A DNA stretch of 64,000 nt from Planctomonas sp. JC2975 (GCF_012985205.1 NZ_JABEKS010000002.1:496001-560000); one strand, 5' to 3'; positions 30,276-39,347 are shown, numbered from the stretch's first letter. Numbers and translations: made by a program. The notes: generated by a model not told the origin, from the sequence alone.

Positions 30276-30509
30276 CCGGTTCTCCTCAACTCGCTGCGCG
30301 CACGTACTCCACGACGAGTCCCGTCGGAGATTGGTTGCAATTATATAGGGGTAGACAGTGATGTTTGTCCTCAAGAATGTGGACAGGTCATCCGCAGCAA
30401 TTCCCACGGATGATCGACGCATCCGCGTACGGCCGATCGGATGCGGATCGATGACATCGGTCGTGCTGATGATCCTCGATTCGACGGCGGTGTGGATAGG
30501 GTGGGAGTG
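30276..30509. promoter_or_regulatory. Divergent promoter region of TetR and M16 peptidase genes
   Basis: No gene is seen. An unusually AT-rich patch around 30335-30350 reads TATAAT on the minus strand and is a likely -10 for the TetR gene. A short inverted repeat GACA-N8-TGTC lies close by, near 30353-30368. TAGGGT at 30497-30502 serves the peptidase. Confidence 0.45.
30497..30502 (+). promoter_or_regulatory. -10 box of the M16 peptidase gene
   Basis: TAGGGT, 7 bases before ATG 30510. Probably leaderless; it argues against the longer frame from 30441. Confidence 0.45.
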
Positions 30510-31874
30510 ATGAACGGCGCTGTTGACCTCCCACTCGACCGTGCCGATCTGACGTTCGCAGCGTCCGGCGATGCTCTGGTCTCCCGCACCATCCTGCCAA
30601 GCGGCGTGCGCGTGCTCAGCGAGCGCGTGCCCGGCGTGCGAAGCGCGACCATCGGGTTCTGGTTCGGCGTCGGCTCCCGCGACGAGACCGGCCTCCTTCC
30701 CGGGCCCAGCGGCCACGCCGCGAGCTTCGGTTCCACGCACTTCCTCGAGCACCTTCTGTTCAAGGGGACGGCGCAGCGCACGGCATTCGACATCGCGATC
30801 GCCTTCGACGCCGTCGGGGGCGAGCACAACGCACTCACCGCCAAGGAACAGACCTGCTACTACGCCAAGGTGCAGGACCGCGACCTCACCATGGCCACCG
30901 AGGTGCTGGCCGACATGGTGACGTCGTCCCTTCTGGACTCGACCGAATTCGAGAACGAGCGCGGCGTCATCCTCGAAGAACTCGCGATGGCCGAGGACGA
31001 CCCCGCCGATGTGGTGAACGAGCGTTTCTTCGCAGCAGTACTCGGCGATCACCCCATCGCCCGGCCGATCGGCGGCAACCGCGACACCATCAACGCTGCG
31101 ACCAGGGATGCCGTCTGGCAGCACTACCGCGCCAGCTACCGTCCGCAGGACCTCGTGGTCTCAGCTGCGGGTGCCGTCGACCATGCCCGGCTCGTGGCCG
31201 ACGTCGAGCGATCGCTGGCCGCAGGCGGATGGCCGATGACGAATGCCGTCGCCCCCGTCGCCCGACGCGGCATCGACTCCGCCCAGCTGACCGGGGTATC
31301 GGGAATCGTCACGGCGCGTCGTCCCATCGAGCAAGCGCACGTGGTGATCGGCGCCCCGTCGCTGCGAGCGGGCGACGACGCGCGCATCACGATGGGCGTC
31401 CTCAACTCGGTGCTGGGCGGTGGGATGTCGAGCCGCCTGTTCCAGGAGGTACGGGAGAAGCGGGGGCTGGCGTACTCCGTCTACTCCTTCGCCGCCGGAT
31501 ACTCCGACACCGGGGTCTTCGGCATGTATGGCGCGTGCGCGCCGCAGAAGGCGCGCTCGGTGGCCGGCATCATGATCGATCAGCTGCGAACGCTCGCCTC
31601 CGACGGCATCACTCACGACGAGCTGGCCAGGGCGGTCGGCCAGCTCTCCGGCGGTTCCGCGCTGGCGCTGGAGGACTCCGACACCCGGATGACGCGGCTC
31701 GGCCGATCCGAGCTGAGCACCGGCGAGTTCGTCGACCTCGACGAGACGCTGCGCAGGCTCGCGCTGGTCACCGCCGACGACGTGAGAGACCTCGCCGCCG
31801 AGATCGCAGCGCAACCCCTGACCATTGCCGCAGTCGGAGCCGTCGATGATGACGTGTTCTCCGGCCTTCTCTGA
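30510..31874 (+). CDS. M16-family zinc metallopeptidase (insulinase-like)
   Basis: 454 residues. The inverted zinc motif is HFLEH, with the third ligand in the ENERGVILEE helix downstream. The GTAQRTAFDIA, VREKRGLAYSVYSF and RLGRSELSTGEF blocks match the processing-peptidase-like M16B group. It is the usual neighbour downstream of pnp in actinobacteria (pepR). Substrates are unknown. The start at ATG 30510 is supported by TAGGGT 7 bases upstream. The phosphatase gene follows closely. Confidence 0.9.
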   Translation: MNGAVDLPLDRADLTFAASGDALVSRTILPSGVRVLSERVPGVRSATIGFWFGVGSRDETGLLPGPSGHAASFGSTHFLEHLLFKGTAQRTAFDIAIAFDAVGGEHNALTAKEQTCYYAKVQDRDLTMATEVLADMVTSSLLDSTEFENERGVILEELAMAEDDPADVVNERFFAAVLGDHPIARPIGGNRDTINAATRDAVWQHYRASYRPQDLVVSAAGAVDHARLVADVERSLAAGGWPMTNAVAPVARRGIDSAQLTGVSGIVTARRPIEQAHVVIGAPSLRAGDDARITMGVLNSVLGGGMSSRLFQEVREKRGLAYSVYSFAAGYSDTGVFGMYGACAPQKARSVAGIMIDQLRTLASDGITHDELARAVGQLSGGSALALEDSDTRMTRLGRSELSTGEFVDLDETLRRLALVTADDVRDLAAEIAAQPLTIAAVGAVDDDVFSGLL

Positions 31875-31902
31875 CCGTTCTCGACCTAAGGATCCACCTG
31901 TT

Positions 31903-32505
31903 TTGCCCCACTACCTCTACCTCGTCCGCCATGGTGAGCAGCAGGATGCCGAGCACGGCATGCCAGACGGTCCACTGTCCGCGCGCGGCAAGCGCCAGGC
32001 GACGCTCATCGCGGAGCGTCTGAGCGGCGTCCCGTTCACCTCCATGTACCACTCGCCGCTGCGTCGTGCCCAGGAGACGGCGAAGATCATGGCCGAGCGA
32101 CTGCCGGCGCTGAGCCCAGAGCCGTCCAGTCTGCTCTTCGACTGCATACCTTCCGGCCCGAGCAGCGACATGCCCAAGGCCTTCGAATCGTTCTTCGGCG
32201 GCGTCACGGAGGCCGAGATCGAGGCGGGGAGCGCACAGATGTCGGATGCCGTCAGCGAGTTCCTGACACCGGCCCGCGCCGACCGCCACGATCTCCTCAT
32301 CACGCACAACTTTGTCATCGGATGGTTCGTACGGCACGTCTTCGACGCTCCCGAGTGGCGATGGCTGGGTCTGAATCAGGCCAATTGCGGCCTGACCATC
32401 ATTCGTGTGCGCTCGGCGAAGCCGCCCGTGCTGGTCGTGCACAACGACCTCGGGCATCTTCCAGTCGAGCTGCGAACCGGAATGCCGGAGCTGCAGCCGG
32501 TCTGA
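31903..32505 (+). CDS. Histidine phosphatase family protein
   Basis: 200 residues from a TTG start. YLVRHGEQ is the phosphoacceptor His motif of the phosphoglycerate-mutase-like branch; SPLRRAQETA and the second catalytic His in LLITHNFVIGW complete the set. It probably dephosphorylates a small molecule. I choose TTG 31903 because AAGGA lies 11 bases before it and the core starts five residues later; the open frame upstream lies in the peptidase gene. It is probably co-transcribed with the peptidase. Confidence 0.83.
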   Translation: MPHYLYLVRHGEQQDAEHGMPDGPLSARGKRQATLIAERLSGVPFTSMYHSPLRRAQETAKIMAERLPALSPEPSSLLFDCIPSGPSSDMPKAFESFFGGVTEAEIEAGSAQMSDAVSEFLTPARADRHDLLITHNFVIGWFVRHVFDAPEWRWLGLNQANCGLTIIRVRSAKPPVLVVHNDLGHLPVELRTGMPELQPV

Positions 32506-32538
32506 TTCCGTCGATCGACGGAGCGGTCGAACGAGAGA

Positions 32539-33033
32539 TCACGCAGGCTCGACGTCCTTTGCATACCAATGGGTCGCGTTCGGGTTGTCGTTGTACGGCT
32601 CGACGGTGACGTATCCCGAGGTTCGATAGAGGTTGCCTGCTGCGGCCAGGCTCTCGTTCGTGTCGAGCACCAGCCGCGACGCGCCCATCGCGCGTGCCCG
32701 ACGCTCCAACTCGTTCAGGAGCGCCCGTCCAACGCCCTTGCCCCGTGCGGCGGGACTCAGGAAGAGGTGCTTGACCTCGAACTGGACGATCGGGCTGCCG
32801 TTTGGGCGCTGGAGGTCGTCGATGCGTCGCACGCCGCCGCAACCGACCGGCTCGCCATCGAGTTCCGCGAGGAGGAAGGCGCCTGACGGGGGCACGAAGC
32901 GGTCGGGATCCGGAGTGGACACCGAGTACGTCCCCTGCGCCGAGGGGAAGGTCTCCTCGCGTTCGCTGAAGTATCGGGTCAGAAGTGCGGCGGCGGTCGG
33001 GTCGTCGGTGCGGGCGGCGGTGAAGGTGAGCAT
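32539..33033 (-). CDS. GNAT-family N-acetyltransferase
   Basis: 164 residues. The acetyl-CoA-binding motif A is clear: VKHLFLSPAARGKGVGRALL. Motif B follows with LVLDTNESLAAAGNLYRTSGYV. The N-terminal part has CGGVRRI. The acceptor is unknown. ATG 33033 has TAGGCT 8 bases upstream on its strand; that box is half of a palindrome shared with the dapB promoter region on the other strand. Confidence 0.87.
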   Translation of the reverse strand: MLTFTAARTDDPTAAALLTRYFSEREETFPSAQGTYSVSTPDPDRFVPPSGAFLLAELDGEPVGCGGVRRIDDLQRPNGSPIVQFEVKHLFLSPAARGKGVGRALLNELERRARAMGASRLVLDTNESLAAAGNLYRTSGYVTVEPYNDNPNATHWYAKDVEPA

Positions 33034-33041
33034 CGCAGAAC

Positions 33042-33051
33042 AGCCTAGGCT
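33042..33051. promoter_or_regulatory. Palindromic AGCCTAGGCT: bidirectional -10 element
   Basis: A 10-bp perfect palindrome that reads TAGGCT on both strands. On the minus strand it lies 8 bases before the acetyltransferase ATG. On the plus strand it lies upstream of dapB, which has a better-placed TATCGT at 33060. Confidence 0.45.
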
Positions 33052-33059
33052 CGCGTTGC

Positions 33060-33065
33060 TATCGT
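33060..33065 (+). promoter_or_regulatory. -10 box of dapB (leaderless)
   Basis: TATCGT exactly 6 bases before ATG 33072. Confidence 0.45.
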
Positions 33066-33071
33066 GAATTC

Positions 33072-33815
33072 ATGACCATTCGTGTGGCCGTCGTCGGCGC
33101 GACCGGAAGGCTCGGCAGCGTCGCGGTCGACCTCATCGAGTCAGCAGACGACCTCGAGCTCGTCGCCGCCCTGGGCTCCAGGAACGACCTCGCCGACATG
33201 CTCGGCTCCGACGACGCACCGTCCGACGTCGTGTTGGATGTGACGCTTCCCGCAGTGAGCCCCACGGTCGTCGACTTCGCGCTGGATGCCGGTCGCAACG
33301 TCGTCGTGGGAACATCCGGCTGGTCGGCGACTCGGCTGGCACCGCTCAAGTCCCGGCTCAGGGATCTGCCCGAAAGAGGCGTCATCGTCGTGCCCAACTT
33401 CTCGCTCGGATCCGCACTCGGCACGGCCTTCGCTGCGGCAGCCGCCCGCTACTTCGACTCGATCGAGATCGTCGAATCCCACGCATCGTCCAAGATCGAC
33501 TCCCCGTCCGGCACCGCCGTCCGCACCGCCGAACTGATCGCTGAGGCGCGTGAGGAGCGGGGACCGGTGGCCGCGCCGCACACCGATCAGCGTGCGCGCG
33601 GTCAGCAGGTCGCGGGTGTTCCCGTGCACAGCCTCCGGCTGAACGGGGTCGTCGCCAAGCAGAGCGTCATCCTCGGCGGGGCGGGGGAGACGCTGACGAT
33701 CACGCATGACACCACGGACTCGCGGGCCTATGCGGCCGGCATCCTGCATGCACTGCGCTCCGCGCCGGCGGCCCGTGGCCTGACGGTCGGTCTCGACCGG
33801 CTGCTCGACCTGTGA
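33072..33815 (+). CDS. dapB: 4-hydroxy-tetrahydrodipicolinate reductase
   Basis: 247 residues. It reduces the DapA product with NAD(P)H in lysine/diaminopimelate synthesis. The nucleotide-binding VVGATGRLG starts the protein; the signature block is ESHASSKIDSPSGTA. In DapB this reads E-x-H-H-x-x-K-x-D-x-P-S-G-T-A; here the first His (137) and Lys141 are kept, but the second His is Ala138. The PNFSLG block is present. The ATG is preceded by TATCGT at 6 bases. The stop overlaps the next gene (GTGA). Confidence 0.92.
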   Translation: MTIRVAVVGATGRLGSVAVDLIESADDLELVAALGSRNDLADMLGSDDAPSDVVLDVTLPAVSPTVVDFALDAGRNVVVGTSGWSATRLAPLKSRLRDLPERGVIVVPNFSLGSALGTAFAAAAARYFDSIEIVESHASSKIDSPSGTAVRTAELIAEAREERGPVAAPHTDQRARGQQVAGVPVHSLRLNGVVAKQSVILGGAGETLTITHDTTDSRAYAAGILHALRSAPAARGLTVGLDRLLDL

Positions 33816-34255
33816 AGGGGCGCATCGCGGCCGTCGTGATGGCCGTGCTCCTCGCCGTCTACATCGTGCTCGTGGTGCGATACGGCGTGATCCTGCTGAC
33901 GAGCGGATCGGGCGTCGGGATCGCCATAGCCATCGCCCTGTTCGTGCTCTCCGTGATCGCCGTCTGGGCGCTGTTGCGCGAACTCTGGTTCGGAGTGCAG
34001 ACGCAGCGTCTGGTGCGCATTCTGGAATCAGAGGGCGGGCTGCCCGTTGACGACCTTCCGCATCGCGCCAGTGGACGCCCCCTGCGCGACGCGGCCGATG
34101 AGGAGTTCCCGTCGTACAAGGCCGAGGTGGAGGCCGCGCCCGAGAGCTGGCGTGCCTGGTTCCGGCTCGCCCTTGCCTACGACGCGTCCGGCGATCGTCG
34201 ACGAGCGCGAAGCGCCACACGCGAGGCCGTGAAGCTCCACAAGTCGCACCCCTGA
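33812..34255 (+). CDS. Small membrane protein with TPR-like tail
   Basis: 147 residues. Two hydrophobic segments (about 5-30 and 35-58) are followed by a soluble tail in which FPSYKAEVEAAPESWRAWFRLALAYDASGDRRRARSATREA looks like one tetratricopeptide-type helical pair. The function is unknown. The GTG start overlaps the dapB stop, so it is translated with dapB. A near-perfect 22-bp palindrome at 34250-34271 covers its stop codon and may be the terminator. Confidence 0.7.
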   Translation: MKGRIAAVVMAVLLAVYIVLVVRYGVILLTSGSGVGIAIAIALFVLSVIAVWALLRELWFGVQTQRLVRILESEGGLPVDDLPHRASGRPLRDAADEEFPSYKAEVEAAPESWRAWFRLALAYDASGDRRRARSATREAVKLHKSHP

Positions 34256-34412
34256 CGCCTAGGCGCCAGGGTGTCCATCACGCAGAGAGTGCACACGTCT
34301 TCGGGACGCGAGAATGCGCTATCGGTCCTCGCCGCGGTTCCGAGCGCGCACCCATTCGTCGGCAGGCGTGCATGACTCGGCAGCGGGAACGCGCGATCTC
34401 GACGGAGCGCGG

Positions 34413-34841
34413 CTACTCGAGCTCGGCTTCGATGGTGATGGGAATGCCTGCGAGCGCCCGCGAGACCGGGCAGTTCGCCTTGGCTTCCTCGGCGAGCCGT
34501 TGGAATTCCTCCTCGCCTAGCCCGGGAACCGTCGCGCTGACCAGAAGGTGGCTGCCCGTGATGCCGGGGATGCTCGGGTCGAACGTGACGGCCGCCGTCA
34601 CCTGAATGCTCTGCGGCGGTGTGCCGAAGCCGGCGAGCGTCGCCGAGAAGGCCATCGCGAAGCACGAGGAGTGCGCGGCGCCGATCAGCTCCTCAGGTGT
34701 GGTGGTCGCGGCGGCACCCTCGGACCTGGCGCGCCAGTTCACGTTGAAGTGCCCGACGGATGACGAGTCGAGGTTGACCTCGCCGGCTCCGCTGAAGAGG
34801 TCCCCTTGCCAGACCGTCGTCGCTTCGCTCGTGATGGACAT
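34413..34841 (-). CDS. OsmC/Ohr family peroxidase
   Basis: 142 residues. The two redox Cys are present in SSCFAMAF and ANCPVSRAL, with the intervening helix HSSCFAMAFSATLAGFG typical of OsmC. It reduces organic hydroperoxides. AAGGAG lies 5 bases before ATG 34841. It is the last of three minus-strand genes with redox character (thioredoxin-like, DUF4395, OsmC), although a gap of about 130 bases separates it from DUF4395. Confidence 0.88.
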   Translation of the reverse strand: MSITSEATTVWQGDLFSGAGEVNLDSSSVGHFNVNWRARSEGAAATTTPEELIGAAHSSCFAMAFSATLAGFGTPPQSIQVTAAVTFDPSIPGITGSHLLVSATVPGLGEEEFQRLAEEAKANCPVSRALAGIPITIEAELE

Positions 34842-34971
34842 GACCACTCCTTCGTTACGTGACGTTCGGCCCGAGGGCCGGCTGGGCGGCCGGAAGGCGC
34901 CCGACGTCGAACGGGGCGGCTCCGACGTGTCCAGCGTAGAAGTGGTGGAACTCAGAAAAAAGGTGCGGGAG

Positions 34972-35469
34972 TCAGACCGATGCCTGGCTGCGCCGCACGA
35001 TCCGCGCACGAACGAGAAGAAGGTAGAACTGGCATCCGAGGCAGTAGCCGAATACCGAGTTGAGGAATGCCGCCACGAACGCAAGGGCGGCACCGACGGT
35101 CGCGGCGTACGGCACGCCGACGAGTTGGAGCACGACACCGATGGCGGTGATGACGAAGCCGACGCCCTGGGCGAAAGTGGGCGGCGTGCGGTCCTCGAGC
35201 TCGGTCGGCGGGGCGAGCCGCGGTCGGACGAACTTCTTGAAGATGAGGCCCCACGGATGCAGCGCGATTCCCGCCGACGCACCCCACAGGAACAACAGGG
35301 CGAGCACGGCCAGCAGCACGGTCGCGGCCACCGTCGCGCCAGTGAGTCCCAGGAAGATCACCACGAGAAGGAGCACAGCAGTGATCCCCGCACCGAATCG
35401 CGGGCCGCGCGGGTCGATGCCCTGACGCGCCGGTGCCTCAGCAGAAGCTCGATCAGCCGACGACGACAT
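34972..35469 (-). CDS. DUF4395 membrane protein
   Basis: 165 residues with four hydrophobic segments. The Cys pair in FGYCLGCQFYLLL near the end and the start GIDPRGPRFGAGITAVLLL match DUF4395. These proteins are often encoded next to thioredoxin-like genes in actinobacteria, and here the start overlaps the end of one by 17 bases. The Cys-x-x-Cys suggests a membrane thiol partner for that thioredoxin, by inference. Confidence 0.83.
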   Translation of the reverse strand: MSSSADRASAEAPARQGIDPRGPRFGAGITAVLLLVVIFLGLTGATVAATVLLAVLALLFLWGASAGIALHPWGLIFKKFVRPRLAPPTELEDRTPPTFAQGVGFVITAIGVVLQLVGVPYAATVGAALAFVAAFLNSVFGYCLGCQFYLLLVRARIVRRSQASV

Positions 35470-35911
35470 GGTTCTCCTTCGTTATCTCGTCGAGACGAGC
35501 GGTCACCTCATGCGCCTTCGGCACACCGACGATGCGGGACCGGATGCCTCCTGCCGCATCCACGAGCAGGATCGTCGGCGTCTGCAGCACACCGAATTCG
35601 GTCGCGAGCTGCGGTCGCGTCGTGAGGTCGACGTCCAGGTACGCGATGCCGTCGCGCTGGGCGGCGACTCCGGAGAGCACACGCTCGGCGATGCGGCACG
35701 GACCGCAGAACTCCGTGGAGAACTGCACGATCGTCGCGTCGGATCCGAACTGGGCGTCATCCTCGAGGCTGCTCTTGAGTCCGGTCTGCTGCAACGTCGC
35801 GACACCTGATGCATCGCGTACGCGGCCGTTGCGTGCACGCCACAGCAGCCCGACGAGCGTCGCGACGACGACGAGGCCGACGATGACGGCGAGAGCGAGC
35901 AGGGGATCCAT
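35453..35911 (-). CDS. Membrane-anchored thioredoxin-like protein
   Basis: 152 residues. One N-terminal hydrophobic helix (2-24) is followed by a thioredoxin fold with the active site EFCGPCRIAERVL and the cis-Pro region LQTPTILLVDAAG. The site CGPC is the thioredoxin type, so it probably reduces disulfides. It overlaps the DUF4395 start. I start at ATG 35911, directly before the helix, with TAGCGT 10 bases upstream; an in-frame ATG 27 bases further up is possible. Confidence 0.82.
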   Translation of the reverse strand: MDPLLALAVIVGLVVVATLVGLLWRARNGRVRDASGVATLQQTGLKSSLEDDAQFGSDATIVQFSTEFCGPCRIAERVLSGVAAQRDGIAYLDVDLTTRPQLATEFGVLQTPTILLVDAAGGIRSRIVGVPKAHEVTARLDEITKENHVVVG

Positions 35912-36050
35912 GGCAGTGGCCACGCTACGTCGGCCCATGCCGTCTCCGCCGGTGTGTGACGCAGCGTGACGCATGCCGCTCGCTGGGGCGGACGTTTCCG
36001 TCCCGCCGCCGGCACCGCCGGGATTGAGGTGGAGAGCACCGAAGCCGCGA

Positions 36051-36056
36051 TAGCCT
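36051..36056 (+). promoter_or_regulatory. -10 box of dapA (leaderless)
   Basis: TAGCCT exactly 6 bases before GTG 36063. Confidence 0.5.
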
Positions 36057-36062
36057 GATGAC

Positions 36063-37040
36063 GTGCCCTCCTCAGAGAATCCCTTCGGCCAGGTCCTCGT
36101 CGCGCTGGTGACTCCGTTCACCGCCGACGGAGAAGTGGATTGGCCGGGGGTCGAGAAGCACATCGACGACGTCATCACCGACGGTGCAGACGGCATCGTC
36201 GTCTCCGGGACGACGGGGGAGACCTCGACGCTGACGGATCCGGAGAAGCTGCGTCTCGTGGAGGTCGCTCTCGACGTGGCCGCTGGACGGGCGAAGATCA
36301 TCCAGGGCGGCGGGTCCAACGAGACAGCGCACGCCATCCAGCTCTACAAGGCCAGCGAGAAGGCGGGCGCCGACGGCGTCATGATCGTCACGCCGTACTA
36401 CAACAAGCCGACGCAGGCCGGGATCCTCACGCATTTCCGCCTGATCGCGGATGCCACGGATCTGCCCGTCATCCTCTACGACATCCCCGGCCGAACCGGC
36501 GTGCCGATCAAGTACGACACGATCCTGCGTGCCGCGAAGCATCCGAACATCGTCGCCGTGAAGGATGCCAAGTGCGACCTCGCCGAGGTGTCGAGGGTCC
36601 TCAACAACACGGACCTGATGTACTTCTCCGGCGCGGACGAATACATCCTGCCGGCGCTCGCGATCGGGGCGACCGGACTCATCGGTGTCACGGCGAACAT
36701 CGCCGCACGTCCGTATCGGCAGATCATCGACGCCGTCAACGCGGGCGACCTCACGACGGCGACCGCCGTGCACAAGAAGCTCGAGCCGCTGGCGCGGGCA
36801 GTCATGACCCACGTCCCCGGTACCGTCGCGGCGAAGTACGTCCTGCACGGTCTCGGTCGCATCGACTCCCCGCGCGTGCGACTGCCGCTCGTCGGCCCTG
36901 AAGACTTCGAGGCCGCCCAGATCGAGGCGGACCTCGACCTGGTGCACGGCATCGAGGGTCTCGACCTCACGAACTTCCGTCCCGATCGCAATGCCGCCGC
37001 CGGCGGTGCTCTTCCCAAGGTCGCGGGCACCACTCGCTGA
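36063..37040 (+). CDS. dapA: 4-hydroxy-tetrahydrodipicolinate synthase
   Basis: 325 residues. It condenses pyruvate with aspartate semialdehyde. The Schiff-base Lys167 is in NIVAVKDAK, the proton-relay Tyr139 in ILYDIPGRTG, and SGTTGETSTL lies in the active-site loop. Both ends are complete, with a C-terminal extension of about 20 residues. The GTG start has a -10 box at 6 bases. RNase J follows after 45 bases, in the order found across actinobacteria. Confidence 0.95.
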   Translation: MPSSENPFGQVLVALVTPFTADGEVDWPGVEKHIDDVITDGADGIVVSGTTGETSTLTDPEKLRLVEVALDVAAGRAKIIQGGGSNETAHAIQLYKASEKAGADGVMIVTPYYNKPTQAGILTHFRLIADATDLPVILYDIPGRTGVPIKYDTILRAAKHPNIVAVKDAKCDLAEVSRVLNNTDLMYFSGADEYILPALAIGATGLIGVTANIAARPYRQIIDAVNAGDLTTATAVHKKLEPLARAVMTHVPGTVAAKYVLHGLGRIDSPRVRLPLVGPEDFEAAQIEADLDLVHGIEGLDLTNFRPDRNAAAGGALPKVAGTTR

Positions 37041-37085
37041 GCCGCACGCCGGTTCGGCCGCAACGAAACACTGGAGGCACGGCAT

Positions 37086-38762
37086 ATGCCCGCGTCGGTA
37101 TACGATCCGCCCGCACTCGAACCAGGAACCCTGCGCATCATCCCGACCGGTGGTCTCGGCGAGGTCGGCCGCAACATGACGGTCTTCGAGATCGACGGCA
37201 AGATCCTCATCGTCGACTGCGGCGTGCTGTTCCCGGAACAGGATCAGCCGGGCGTCGACCTGATCCTGCCTGACTTCGGTCCCGTGCGGGACCGACTCGA
37301 CGACGTCGTCGGCGTGGTGCTCACGCACGGTCACGAGGACCACATCGGCGCCGTGCCGTATCTGCTGCGGCTGAAGTCGGACATCCCGCTGATCGGTTCG
37401 AGCCTGACGCTCGCCCTCGTGGAGGCGAAGCTCAAGGAGCACCGGATCCAGCCTTACGCGCTGACGGTGAAGGAGGGACAGCACGAGCAGCTCGGGCCGT
37501 TCTCCCTTGAGTTCGTGGCTGTGAACCACTCCATTCCGGATGCGCTGGCCGTCGCCATCCGCACGTCGGCCGGTCTCGTGCTGCACACCGGCGACTTCAA
37601 GATGGACCAGCTGCCGCTGGATGACCGGCTCACGGATCTGCGCGCCTTCGCACGCCTCGGCGAAGAGGGCGTCGACCTGTTCATGGTCGACTCCACGAAC
37701 GCCGACGTGCCCGGATTCACCGCCCTCGAGCGCTCCATCGGACCGGTGCTCGACACGGTCATCGCCCGCGCGCCGCGTCGCGTCATCGTCGCGAGCTTCT
37801 CCAGCCATGTGCACCGCGTGCAGCAAGTACTGCACGCCGCCGCAGCGAACGGACGCCGTGTCGCGCTCCTCGGCCGGTCGATGGTGCGCAACATGACGAT
37901 CGCTGCAGACCTCGGCTATCTGCACGTCCCAGAGGGTGTGCTGATCGACTACAAGAAGGCCGCGGACCTTCCGGACGACAAGATCGTCTACATGTCCACC
38001 GGCTCGCAGGGCGAACCGATGGCCGTCCTCGCCCGCATGGCGAACCTCGACCACCAGATCGAGGTGGGCAAGGGCGACACGGTCATCCTGGCGTCGAGCC
38101 TCATCCCCGGCAACGAGAACGCCGTCTACCGGGTGATCGACGGCCTCACGAAGCTCGGAGCGACCGTCGTGCACAAGGGCAACGCCAAGGTGCACGTCTC
38201 GGGGCACGCCGCAGCGGGCGAACTGCTGTACTGCTACAACATCCTGAAGCCGCGAAACGTGATGCCGGTGCACGGCGAATACCGGCATCTGGTTGCGAAC
38301 GCCAAGCTGGCGCAGGACACCGGCGTGCCGGAGGAGCGCACTCTTCTCGCAGAAGACGGCACAGTGATCGACCTGAAGAACGGTCGGGCGCGCGTCGTCG
38401 GCCAGCTGGACCTCGGCTTCGTCTACGTCGACGGGTCGTCGGTGGGTGAGATCACGGATGCCGACCTCAAGGACCGCCGCATCCTCGGTGAAGAGGGATT
38501 CATCTCGATCATCGTCGTGGTGGAGGCCGGTACAGGACGGGTCATCACCGGGCCGGAGATCCACGCGAAGGGATTCGCGGAGGACGACGCCGTCTTCGAC
38601 GACGTCAAGCCGAAGATCGCCGCTGCCCTGGCGGATGCCGCCCACAACGGCGTCCGCGACGCGCACGCGCTCAGCCAGGTCGTGCGCCGCACGGTCGGGC
38701 GCTGGGTGAACACGAGCTACCGCCGTCGCCCCATGATCGTCCCCTTGGTCATCGAGGCGTAG
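37086..38762 (+). CDS. rnj: Ribonuclease J
   Basis: 558 residues. It is a metallo-beta-lactamase / beta-CASP RNase with 5'-to-3' exo and endo activity in rRNA and mRNA processing. GGLGEVGRNM opens the fold; the zinc motif is LTHGHEDHIGA (His81, His83, Asp85, His86). VDSTNADVPGFT and the SHVHRVQQ block lie in the beta-CASP part, and SGHAAAGEL and MPVHGEYRHL supply later ligands. The C-terminal domain is present. It lies 45 bases after dapA and may share its message. Confidence 0.95.
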   Translation: MPASVYDPPALEPGTLRIIPTGGLGEVGRNMTVFEIDGKILIVDCGVLFPEQDQPGVDLILPDFGPVRDRLDDVVGVVLTHGHEDHIGAVPYLLRLKSDIPLIGSSLTLALVEAKLKEHRIQPYALTVKEGQHEQLGPFSLEFVAVNHSIPDALAVAIRTSAGLVLHTGDFKMDQLPLDDRLTDLRAFARLGEEGVDLFMVDSTNADVPGFTALERSIGPVLDTVIARAPRRVIVASFSSHVHRVQQVLHAAAANGRRVALLGRSMVRNMTIAADLGYLHVPEGVLIDYKKAADLPDDKIVYMSTGSQGEPMAVLARMANLDHQIEVGKGDTVILASSLIPGNENAVYRVIDGLTKLGATVVHKGNAKVHVSGHAAAGELLYCYNILKPRNVMPVHGEYRHLVANAKLAQDTGVPEERTLLAEDGTVIDLKNGRARVVGQLDLGFVYVDGSSVGEITDADLKDRRILGEEGFISIIVVVEAGTGRVITGPEIHAKGFAEDDAVFDDVKPKIAAALADAAHNGVRDAHALSQVVRRTVGRWVNTSYRRRPMIVPLVIEA

Positions 38763-38843
38763 GTCCCGCGCACGGGCTTTTGCGGTGTCGCCACTTGAGC
38801 TCTCGTCCCACCGCCTCGACACACGCCCGTAACATGCGGGGCG

Positions 38844-38849
38844 TACGGT
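38844..38849 (+). promoter_or_regulatory. -10 box of the GNAT gene (leaderless)
   Basis: TACGGT exactly 6 bases before ATG 38856. Confidence 0.45.
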
Positions 38850-38855
38850 CGCGCC

Positions 38856-39347
38856 ATGGATGGCGTGCAGTTGCGTCGAGCGGTGCCCGACGACGCGCGC
38901 TTCTTGAGCGAGATGCTCGTGGAGGCCGCGAACTGGAGCGCCCTGCCGGGGCGGTCTCGGGTGGCGATCCTCGACGACCCTCGGGTGTCGCGATACATCT
39001 CGGGTTGGCCCAGACCCGGCGACCTCGGTCTGGTGGCCACTGACGAGAACGGCACGGCGATCGGGGCCGGCTGGCTGCGGCTCTTTCCCGCCGACCAGCC
39101 GGGTTCGGGTTTCGTGTCGGTGGGTGTCCCCGAGCTCACGCTCGGCATCAATACGCAGTGGCGCGCTCGCGGCATCGGCCGAAGCATCCTGCAGGCACTG
39201 CACGGCGAAGCCGTCGGCGCCGGACACAGCAGGGTGAGCCTCAGCGTGGATCGAGCGAACCACGCGCGGCGGCTCTACATCAGCGAGGGCTACACCGTCG
39301 TGAGCTCTGGCGAGCGTGCTGACGTGATGGTGCGCGTCCTGCCCTGA
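38856..39347 (+). CDS. GNAT-family N-acetyltransferase
   Basis: 163 residues. The acetyl-CoA loop is in LGINTQWRARGIGRSILQAL, and VNHARRLYISEGYTVV-like text at the end is motif B (here RANHARRLYISEGY). The N-terminal RRAVPDDARFLSEML is typical of this fold. The substrate is unknown. It stands alone between RNase J and ftsK, with its own leaderless-type promoter. Confidence 0.85.
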   Translation: MDGVQLRRAVPDDARFLSEMLVEAANWSALPGRSRVAILDDPRVSRYISGWPRPGDLGLVATDENGTAIGAGWLRLFPADQPGSGFVSVGVPELTLGINTQWRARGIGRSILQALHGEAVGAGHSRVSLSVDRANHARRLYISEGYTVVSSGERADVMVRVLP

